64,000 nt of DNA from Ophiura sarsii (lineage: Eukaryota; Echinodermata; Ophiuroidea; Amphilepidida; Ophiuridae). Position 1 is the first letter of the stretch; each line of letters begins with the position of its first letter. Under the pieces are notes generated by a model that did not search any database, was not told the origin of the DNA, and saw only the letters and a program-made list of their open reading frames with translations. The stretch spans positions 83,003,848 to 83,067,847 of the forward strand of contig CM069441.1 in the NCBI GenBank assembly GCA_035610835.1. The letters run 5' to 3'. Both the position numbers and the translations under genes were made by a program. This document shows positions 49,401-61,400 of this stretch, one piece after another.

Positions 49401-52400
49401 CTTAGTTTCCAATCAAATTGGTGAATTTTGCCCAACGATTGACCCCTGCGACACACAACATACCTTGGTCACTGCACTCAATGCATCCCATGCTACGGTG
49501 ACCACTGTGACATCCTCGTCGGCAAATAGTTGGATCAGCGAGCGTAACAACTGAGGCACAAACTGGGAATAATCTGTTGAAAATAATATTGCAAACATTA
49601 CTGAAGATGTGTTTAGGAAACCCATAGCAATAAAATTCCTTTCTTTCTCATGGTACACTGTGTGCTATTGAAACTAGTTACGCATGTTTTGGTGGATTGG
49701 GTATCCCACACATATTATTGTCAATGCATAGCAAGCACTAAGCAACGATATCCCAAAGAACACTCAATTTGCTACAACTTTTTTCATTAGGTGTGGTTAC
49801 TTAAAAACATGGTAACTTTAGAAGTATCCACTCAATTTTTATGTATGAGGTGTCAAATTATGGGGAAGAAATTTGCTCACTTAAAGTAAAGATTTTTGGT
49901 ACATATTATGGTCAATGATTTCAAGAGGTACCTTTGATCTAAGTTGGAATATACACTTTGAGTCCATAATTTCAGTCAGAAATTTCAAGAGTTTAAAACT
50001 CAAAATTCCTAGGAAAGCTAAATATGCTGATGTTAGAATCGTAAGCACTCTGGCCAATAACAATGGTCGCTAAATAAATGCACCTTTCCCAGAATAAATA
50101 ATTCTGGGACACCCTGTACATAGATTCTATGAGCAGATACACTCAACAGTTTCTATATAGAGAAGGGTCTGATTGATGACCATAGAAAGTAGATCAGATA
50201 AGGATCATGCGCACTGTAAATTCACTATAGTTTGATCAGTTCCAAATTGGCGAGGCCTCCTTACAGTTGCGAATGAATACAGAAGGGCGTGGAAGCGCAT
50301 GAAGGCAGCAAGCGCACAATACATCATATGCGTGACGGGTGTGTGCGTCTAAAACCATGTGTGTGTCGCCATAATCGCATGCATGCGCTTGGATTACTTT
50401 TGCGTGCAGTGAGCTAAAAATAGTGAATGTTCTGTGTGCACGAGTCCCAAATAGTCCACTGTTGGATAAGATGTTACATGGGTACCAGTCCACCTTCCAC
50501 TATGTATATTTACAAATGGACCTTACCTGTTTTAGTCTGACTGCAGTAGACATACAGGAATGTGACGGCAGCTCTCCTCATACCGGGGTGTTTATTGCGT
50601 GTGGCAGGTATCAACTCATCCATGATGGTATACAGGCCTTGTTCATCAGTTACTGACAAGACCACCGTCTGGCAGTATTCAAGTTCCTATAGGACAACAA
50701 GTGATAACATTAGAGATATAAGAATGTGACGGCTGCTCTCCTCATACTTGGACGTTTATTACGAGTGGCGAGAAGCGTCCTTCATACAGCCGTTCCCTTA
50801 TGGAACAGCCTTCCAGGCGAACAACATCTCAGAGGCAGGAATTCATACTTTCAAGTGCCGCGTGCACAACTACAACTCTAAACTTGGCATACCATATTAT
50901 CCCTATTAAGCACCCAGGGCTCTTAGCAAAGTCATTTAGGATAGGCGCTTATTAAGTTACTTTTTTGAAAGTCGTTTATAGTGGAAACTGTCAAATTGTT
51001 TCTGAATTTTGATGCACATTTTTGGTGGAAAATGTGCACAGCCCGCTGATACATGGATCGCCAACATGTTGTTAATGCCGGGACTTTCGGACAATATTTT
51101 CATGCTTTATTTTGAGCTGCAGTGGCTAAAAAGATGGGTGCTTATTAGGTGTTACTTTTTGGTAGTCATTGGGAAAAAGAGGGGTGGGCGTTTATAAGGG
51201 CATGGGCGCTTAATAAGGATAATACCGTACATACTTTTTTATGACACCCTTCACATCCTTTTTCAACATCTGACTTTACACTAGCATGGTTCCAGTGTAA
51301 GGTTAATGCTTCAATTAGAGGCTTCACTACCTCGCTCGCTTCACTTCAATAAGCTTGTTATAACGATGTGTTCAAAGGAAAGTGCAGTTTTACATTTGGA
51401 AATCTTTCTTCTGTACTTTTGCAACACAGGTAGCTGTTATTGCAAGTTTGATATGAAAATAATTCTACAACTCTTCTCTATCCAATTATGTGTTTAGTTT
51501 TATACAGCGATAAGGTATCAACATTTTTGGGACACCCTGAATTGGGCCAGTGATTAGGTATGGAGTGACTATAGGAGTTGGTAGAAAACTTAATCATGCA
51601 CTAACCTGTGCCTCTCTTTCAGTACATATACTGTCTTTGAGTGATGACATCAGCGCTTGTAATATCTTCCCCAGATGTTTAGTTAGCGCATCACCCGCTA
51701 CCTCCGACAGGATAGCTAGTACCTTGCTGTTCACAGGCGGTTGAGTTAACTGAAAGAAATCAACCAAGAAATGGATGGTTATTAGATACATGAAACATTT
51801 ATCTATTAATGAAATTTACACCTTTTTCAAATGATTTGTTGTTATGCATTCAGAATCAGGTATGAATACTATTATGGGTCAGTACAAAACATAGAGGGAC
51901 AATCATGTTTGGTGAACCCTTATTGGGGGAAAATATATGCAAATGTTCAAGTTCTATATACATATGCAGCGATGGAAATACACACATGACTTTCCACCCG
52001 GGGTTGACTAGGATTTGTGGACTTAGAATATTTCTAACCATAGACGGTTACCGTCTATGTTCTAACCCAACATTTATAAAAAGAAATGAATCAGTTGAAG
52101 AAGTGGTCCTAGTGGGAATCGAACCATGGACCTCTGCATTGTAAAGCGTATAAGCCAACCACTAGACTAGCGAGGGGTGAACTGGCCAAGACATGATTTT
52201 AATTGCTCTTATTATTACGGAATAAAGCTATACTACTGTTAAGATCAGTACATACAACAGTATTAATATAGCTGCGACACACATGCTCTGGGGTTGACAG
52301 TCATGTGGGTATTTCCATTACTGCATATACATATCAAAACCAAATCCATGCACTTGGATGTAACTGATGATAAGATTGGCATTCAGATTCAGTGCTGATT

Positions 52401-55400
52401 ACTTTAGGCATTCTTATTGTATTATCCCGCTTTCATTATTCCACAATTCTAAACTTAAAATCAAACATATGCCCATTTATTGTCATAATAAACCAAGGTT
52501 TTTATACTCGCTTCCGAATGAAAGAGCCGATGACTGTAAAGCAACAAAAAATTGCTAGCATTTTAATTTCGCTAGGATCTCTATTCGCTAAATTAAAATA
52601 TCGCAAATTAAGATTTTATACGTAGGTTAACATAGCAAGTTGATTCAAATAAGTGAAATTAAAAATGCCACTAAAAGTTGGCGTTTTGCAAATTCGCTAA
52701 ATGTTCATGCCGTGAAATTTTAGTGTTTTACAGTATTTTAATAAACAAACACAACATGCTTACCCTCGGTACCAGGAAAGGCAACACAACCCTGCTCTTG
52801 ACAACCATGACTTGTTTAAGTCCGTCGATGGCCCTCTCACCATTCTCTGGGTCGTCCAGTTGATTCAACAACTTTGGTAAGATGTCTTCAAGGGCTCTAT
52901 GACCTGTCATAAGTGAGTGGAAAGACCATGTTAGTACCCTGGGGGGGGGGGGGGTGGTACTCGGATTTGGTTTGGTAAAGGGTGTGCGGCTGGAGATTCA
53001 AACCCCTACACATATTTAAGGGTGATTTTGGAAAATAGGGTACCCATTTCTAAGGGTTTTGCTTCAATATATACCCAATTTTCACAACTTATCAGGAAAA
53101 TAGACCTAATTTTCACAAATTTTCGCAAAAATAGACCAAATTTTCGTGAAATTAGACCCATTTGTAAAAAGTGACCCCATTATTAGGGATTTCCAACACA
53201 AAATCAAACCCCATGTTTAGGGATTTTTTGCAAAAAAGCTACCCATTAGAGCGGCACATCCCCGTATACCGTATTAGGCGAGTACCTAAATGTAGCTCGA
53301 AAATTTCCACTTTTTCAGCAACAATTTTGACACCAATCCGAATCATGATGTATTATTTGTCCAAATCTGCAAGCAATGCATTAATTCAGGATTCTATATT
53401 ATGGTTTGGTAAATACGGCTATATTAAAAAAATCTTTTGTCTCAAAGCTCTTCAGTTTTTCAAAACCTAATGCGGAATGCGTCTTTTTTAAAAGATTTTT
53501 AACATTTTTTTATAAATATAAAATATTGAAATCATTGTAAAAGTGACCTTTTGTATTTAAAATGATGTGATTAATGAAAATCTGAAAAATCAGTGAAACT
53601 TTGGGGATTTGTTTCCTATTTCTTTTTTCTAACACGCACCAATTAACTAACACGCGCGGGAGCTTTGAGACAAATGATTTTTTTAATATAGCCTAAACAA
53701 ACCTGGATAATCGGCATCACCCTGAGAAGCGAATGGCTAATACATAGAAGATCACCAACAAATTACTTCACTCTACTCAGAATAACTCAATATCACTTAC
53801 CAATCGTGCCATGCAGATGGTCAAAGGTTGTAGCTGCAGCTTCTCTCACTTCTGGCAGTGGATCGCATAGAGCTTTCTGTACAGTTGGTACAACTTGGCC
53901 CATGTACGCTAACACCTGAGAGAGCAAAGACCCACACATGGTAAGTAACAATAATTGTTGAGAGAGACTAGTTAAGCTTTTCAGCTTTATTCATGATAAA
54001 TTCTGACCAGTTTTGTCAGGGGACCTACATGCCGAGTAATCTCTATAATCCGCTGTGGAAGAAAGAATCAGGCAACTCTGATTCCCGCGTATCTGGCAAC
54101 ACCAGTTCCCGCGGTTCCAACAGTGGATCACAACTCTGATGAAATCTGACTGAACTAGTCAGAAGAAACGTTAGCTGGTGAGTGAATATTTATATTTATT
54201 CGCCTCAATCACTGGTTTTGATAAACATAATGTTTAATCTAATTATTTACCTTAACAAACCTGATGAACTTATACAATAAATATTTCAATGCACTTATCA
54301 AAGTGATTCCAAATATGATACAATAATGTTGACATTTTTAAAACATTTTGCGCATTTTTGGAACGTTGTCTGCAGGCGCCTGCCGCATGAAACATGTTAA
54401 CATAAACCCTTTTCATTATGGTATACATCAGGGGTCGCATTCTGACGCGTCTGCGCATCCTAGACCTCTCTCTTCTAATAGTGACGCGTCAGGTTTCAAA
54501 TTAGAAAGACTTGCGGGTCCCGATCAAAATTGAAGGGACCCCTTAAATTTGACGATGTATCGAAATGGAAACCTTAAGAAATCCTGTAAATCATCCTTTG
54601 CTCACAATATAAATTCACTAAAACTGTCCGTAAAAAAGAAGAAAATAATCAAATACCCAAACTTCAGGACCCCTCAATTTCTTGGGGGACCCCTTAAATT
54701 TGTTTTATGAAGTCCTACGGGGTCCTGAAAAATGTCATGGGACCTCTCACATTTTTGATCCAGTGCTATCCCTGGTATACATACATACCTGTTCTCTACT
54801 CGTAGATCCCATAATCTCACTAAGTCCTACACACACGCCTTGTCGCTGTTCACTCTGCTCTGATTGTAAACCTTTCTGTAGGATGGGGATGATCTCCGGC
54901 AACACACGGTCTCCAAGTTTGCGTACCAGGTCACCGAGTGTTCGAGCCGCTACCTGTAAAAGGTGTGGAGTGTTCAAGAGGTCAGTGAATATTCATGAAG
55001 CAGATTGCCAATCACAGGGAGCTCATGCAGAGCTCACTGCAGATTCAATTCATTCATGAAATAACCAATCACTGGAAGCTAATGTAGACTCATTCAAGAG
55101 CTCAAGGCCGGGGTTGCCACTCAACTTGCCGATCGGAACGCACTTAAAAATTTGGTCAGCATAGCCTTGGTGGCGCTATACTGATAGGGCAGAGTTGTTT
55201 ACATTTAAAGTATTAAAATAAAGGTAACCGCGATAAAACAACAAAATCAGCGAATATAATTGGCCATGGCTCTTTTTTAGGAATGCTATAAAAAGCAAAA
55301 TCTGGAAATGATTCTTTTTTACTAAAACAGTTGGGAACACAGCACTTGGCATACTTTCTTTTGTGGTAGAACTTCGCTGCTGGATTTTCATTCGGCGCAG

Positions 55401-58400
55401 TTGCCATTATTTTCGTCGTCTGTTCTCTACCCGTCATGAATAATGCATGTTACGACCACATGATTGACAGCATATTGGTCAGCATAGCCTTGGCGGCGCT
55501 GTTCTCAAATGACGTCAAACGCATCAAATGATGGTCATGGACGATTACCCTAATTTATGTAAATATGCAAAAGGGACCGTTTTCGCTACGTACATCCGTA
55601 TAGGACTTTCCCATCCCAAAATGAATAGAATCCCTGCTCATGGCCTAATCATGGAGCAAATTTCCCATAAGAGAATGGCAAATACAACGGATGTCTCTGT
55701 ACAATATTCAGTCAATTACACCACCTGTATAAAAAGTGTGTAAGAAACAGACACCAGGAAACCAAAAATACTCTTTTTCAAATTAAATGTTTTATTTGTG
55801 AGTTTAGCATTGAATCAGCATCAAGTCTTTTATTGACAGGGAAGTAAACTGTAAATTATATTTCAATTCTTATTCCACTAAATCAAATTTGATATCTTCT
55901 TTGAAAAAAATGCAACATTTTCATTTTAGTTTAAAATAAAATTGGCCATTTTTTGGTCTAAAGGCAGCATTTTAGAGTTTCTTTCCAGAATTGTTAAATA
56001 AAAAAACCTAAATGTAGCTAAATTGCAATAAAAAAGCACCTGACCTACAGGAAACAAACTCAATTTTTGTCATACTTTATGCCAGTCAAATCAATGAATG
56101 TTAACGCTATATATTGATAAAGTGAAGTGACCAATAAAGATATTGCTTTAAACCATTAGTTCCAATTATTCATACCTGTCTTTTGTCATAGCTTGTGCTA
56201 GCCAAGCATCCCAACAGCAGACCAAACAACGTGGACATGATCTCCTTGAGCGTTTTGGGCGTGTTGAACACGACCACCTTCCATACGTGCAGCGCGGCCT
56301 GTCTGACCATCAGAGCGGTGTCTGACCGGCCCATGTAGAGTCCGGCTAGCACACGGTTGCGACGTTCATCACCGAGCACCCTGATCAATGCCTGTGATAA
56401 GGGAATAGCAGAAGAGTAAAATTTTAAATTGGTAATTGCTTCAGTGGAATGGGTACATTGTCAAAAAGTCATACACTCTTAAAAACTAAAATATGCGGAG
56501 TGCATGGAAAACATCTAATGTCTAATTGCACTCTGTGTGCATGCAAAACATGTGTGAATAACACGGTTTCTTTTGATTCATTGTTCATGCAGCACGGGTT
56601 GAGAGAAAACACTGGGCATCTATTGAACATCTGTGTTAGCTTTTTGGTATTCCAGGGTTATAAAATTAAAGGAAAGTTCTTAAAAGTTTGTTACAATAAA
56701 TGTGGGATAATATTCCTACTTAAGACATTATTATTTAAAAGGAAAACATTTGTTACAATATTTCAGTGATACGGTTTTTTTGCATTGGTACATGGATATT
56801 TAGTTAATTTGACTCAAACAGCTTGACAACAATTCTTAAGTCATGATGGAATAGGGAATAACAGAAGAATAAAAATGTAAATTGGTAATTGCTTAAGTGG
56901 AATGGGTACATTGTCAAAAAATCATACACTCTTAAAAACTATGCAGAGTGCATGGAAAACATCTAATGTCTAATTGCACTCTGTGTGCATGCAAAACATC
57001 TTTTGATTCGTTGTTCACGCAGCACGGGTTTGCCGATTTTTACTGCAGGTATTACCAAACTTGTTAACATGGTTTAATTTTGTTTACAATTATATTTAAA
57101 AGAGGGATGCACAAATTTGTATATTTTGATTAGTATCGTCATGTATGAACTAGATCAATACATGCATGTTTTGTTTCACAGAAAAATTAGAAAATTAAAT
57201 GCACTAACACAAATTTTGATATGCTCACAACACCACTTCCCCTATGGAGACATGCCAATATTCACACATCAACATTATGGGCGTGTGCATTGATTATATT
57301 AATTTGTCTTGAAACAACACATATACGTTTATTGAAATATAAACAAAAGAAGCATTTTAGTAGTGTATATAGCAGCCTGCATCATTGTGAAGTTTAGAAA
57401 GTTAGCCTTCAAGATGACAGCCACAGCTCTCTTCAAATTTCTCAAGCAGAACACAAACCTTAGTGGAACCCTCCGTGCCAAAGTTATCATCTTCGTGTCC
57501 CACTGTGGTCATCTTGCCGGACACGCCGGATATGCGATACAACAGGTCGCCAAGGAGCTGCACGGAACTGTAGCGAATACGCCAGTTCTCGTCAAACAGA
57601 CCCTTCTCCAACTCGGGCAGGAAGATTGAGATGGCGGTGTCGGCGTACATGTTGACGATGCGCTGACCGGCACGGAGAGCGGTGTCGCGCACAAACTCAG
57701 ACTCGTCCGCAAGAGCCTGGTGGCGAGAAGAAAAAACAAACAAATTATGAATAAGCCTGTTTAAAGTGTATACGTCAGATAAACCCCCTTTCATTAAATA
57801 TGTAATGCTATTAAAAATGTTAACTTGAGAACCGAAAACAGTTTGGGTTATGTGCTAAACTCAATGATGCATATATTGTCCACAGCTTCAAAGGGAAAAC
57901 TGCTAAATGTTCAACCCTTTCTTATAATCACTATTTGAAATGTGCATATGCAGAGCATACAATGAGTGTTTGGAGAGTATATGTTGAGTCTAAAACAGGT
58001 AAACCCAGAGCATGATAGAAGTTACAGAGCTTTCAAAATGGTATTGAATATCATCTCTAAATCTATTGCTTTCATTTCAAAAGGATCCGACAAAGGGAAC
58101 CTATAGGATTTGGGAAGGATCATGATAATAAGAAGGATATCGTCCCTGTTCTGTCAAAACCTTGTAATATCTCCACCCGGCCCTTCAGCGAAGAAATACT
58201 TCCTATGAATAACCTTTGGATAGTCTGTTCAAAACATTGTAAGTGCTCTTGCTCCTGAACATGTATATATCAACACTTGTGCAGTTTTACTTCATACAAT
58301 GCTGAAGGGCTGGAAAAAACATACAAGGTTTTGACAGAATAGCAATGATTTGTACTGTTCTACTGGCAGTTGGATATCTTAGACAATGTCCTTCGGTCGG

Positions 58401-61400
58401 GCAGTCAGGTTTAATTATTTTTTCTTTTCAAATTTTCATAAAAATCTTGGTATATTTCTAAACATTTTTCAATTTTAAGATGATAAAAAATGTTCAAAAT
58501 GACAACAACAAAAATCAAAAAACTGTTATTTTATTTTTTAAACTGACACAATTAGTCATTAACATATTCAATGCACGGGTAGCTGGGATAACCTGGCCGA
58601 CATATCATCAAATTTGCATATTTAACCCAAACCCTTATCACATAGATCGAATATCATAAGGCAAAAAAAAAAGAAGAGTTGTTTGTCCACGTCCAACCGA
58701 CCGTGTACCTAGGTGCCGACCATATTATTTTTTATTTTCGATAATTTTTTTAAAACAACTTTTTGGGCAATTTGAATGGCCAAACGGGCCGCTTTTATTC
58801 CTGATTTCATATGACATCGTCAATCTGGTATTCGCAACACCATCCCCAATGCGCAATCCCGTGTAACATGATGTTTAATGCATGAACTTGGCACCAGCAG
58901 GGACTATAATAAGGACTAAATGAAAATTGATCGCACATGCCAGTGATGTCATTTTTATACTAAAAAGACAGTGTGAGAAAATATGACAAACCTAGTTAAT
59001 GGTTAATATCTGTTCCCAAAATATTGCTCAACGGCATGAATATTAATTTCAACATAGTATAAAACAATCTTTGGGGTAGTTAGTACGGGTAAAATAGGTT
59101 TAGCAATACTTTCACATATATATTTCTTGCAAAACTTCAACACAACGTTCTTTTACTTTGTGCAACATTCAATCACAATGGCGGCGATCTACGGTATCTG
59201 CGCATTGCAAACTCAGTACAAAAATAATATTTGACCGAGTTTGCAGTGTTGCAACCAATGCGACAATATTGGAACTTTACTTGACAATCTGCCCCAGCAG
59301 GAGAAAGAGATCTAAATCGGGAGTGTGAAGAGTAAAGCAGCAATGTCGCAAACTTATGAAAAGTAAGGTGTTTTGGTTTGTGTTTGGACTTTAATTCACA
59401 GTATTCATGCCAAATTTATATTCCCAAATACAATATCCGTATTAAAAAATATTAAATAAAAATAATCTGACCTACCGACCCTACCTTTTGAGGACCCTCT
59501 ATGGACAAACAAACAACTCTTTTTTTTTGTTGCCTAACTGACACAAACAGTCATTAATATATTCACCTTAAGGGTAGCCGGGATAACCTGGCCGACATAT
59601 TTCTGAAACTTATCTCCAAACGTGCCAGGCAAGTAGATGAACATCATGATGTATCCATCTCGAACGTGAGGCGGGATGTCGGGGGCCTCGGCCGTCTTCA
59701 CGATGTCCGGCATCAGCTTGTCCAGTTTGGCCATTCCCATGCCGGCAACTACCTCGCTCAAACCTGGGGACAGGTAAAAAAGGATATCATTGGTAAACAT
59801 TTGGATACTTTGTTTACTTTTCATAAAGTGGCGTTAGTGCATATTTGAATGACTGAAATGGAATTGTAATACCATGCTGGTTCACTGAAAAATGAATCAA
59901 TCTCATTTAATGGAGGAAGGCAAATAAAAGTTAGTGCTTTCATCTTTTCAATGATACTAAATTTGTCGCAATCACTTTTTTTCAGTTTTCAGTGCTCTGC
60001 CACTTTCGTGAGAATATGGGGAAGTCTCTTTCTGAATGTTCCAAAATCATCACTATTTTGTGCTTGGAAGTCAATGGAGCATCACTGTATAAAACCCTGT
60101 AAAGCAACTGAACCAAATTAGGACAATTTTAAACATAATCTTAAAATGTTAGACAGAGGAAAATGCTTCAATTTTTACAATAAATCCATCTGGTAGTTTT
60201 AATGGAAACACTTCGAAACACTGTACGTTGTTATTTCGCACGTATAACTGTTAACCTTCTGCCATTTAAAAATATATAAATTACATGTCGTTTTATTTTG
60301 TTACCTAGGAATAGTTACACATTTTTATTTTTGCTCAACTCTCAAGTGAACAAAGAGAACAATAAAAGGTTAATAAACAAAGAGAGCAATACAAGGTTAA
60401 TTAATAATTCCACTCACCTTGGGCAGCGCCAGACCTGTCCACAGAATTCTGCTCAGAGGTAAGTTTCTCCATAAGCCACGGTAGCAAGTCATCGAAGCTA
60501 CTCTCTCCCATGCCCTTCACCATAGCCCCAAGGGCACGCGCCGACACCTTACGCACCTCTGGTACAGGGTCGAGTAAAGAGGCTTTCAGGCCGGGCATCA
60601 CTCCTGGCAGGTAGGGTGCCAGGTCCTGTGAATAGTGTGAAAATAATTTAAACGTAAACTCGAATATTGACATACGTGGATATGTAAAAGCCATGATACT
60701 AAAGTTTAATCAGCTCCAAATTGGCGAAACTCCATGCCACATCATAGTAAGGCCCTTCACAATTGATTTTGAGTTTCCTGTTAACCACCATCTTCCAAAA
60801 TTGAAAATGGCAAAATATTAAATTATTTGATTTGATTTAATTATTTTGCATCTTTTCCTTTTAAAATGACAGTTTAATAACAAATCTGGATTTTTTTTCT
60901 GACTAATTGGATCACCTCCAGGGTGAATAAACAAACAACATGGTTGTAATTCATAATGGATAAAAGCAATAATGGGTGTATTGTGAGTAAAATACCTGTG
61001 ACGGTCAAACGGGCAAAATATTTGTGACATCAGTTTCAACCACAAACATGAAAATAAAGAAAATAATAAATAATTAATAATTTAAAGTGACCTCATCCAT
61101 TTTTCAAAACCTGCAACAGGAAACTCAAATTCAATTGTGATGGGCCCAATACAGAAGAGTGTGGATGCACATGAATACAACAGGCACACCGTGTATCAGG
61201 AGTGCTAAAAATCATGTACGCATGTAGAGATAAAAACTGCACGTTTCTCACCAATTTGGAGCTGACTAAACTATAAAAAGTAAGTGTTTCTTTTCTGGTG
61301 TAGACACAGACATTTTTCTTTAAGGATGCACACAGCTTCAGCTTTTATCAATATCACGGTTTAAATATACATGTGCTGGTAGCAAAATTTGAATGATATT

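Noticed and set aside
57509..57739. Minus-strand 76-codon Cys/Ser/Pro-rich frame
   Set aside because: Off-frame shadow of GCN1 exon d.
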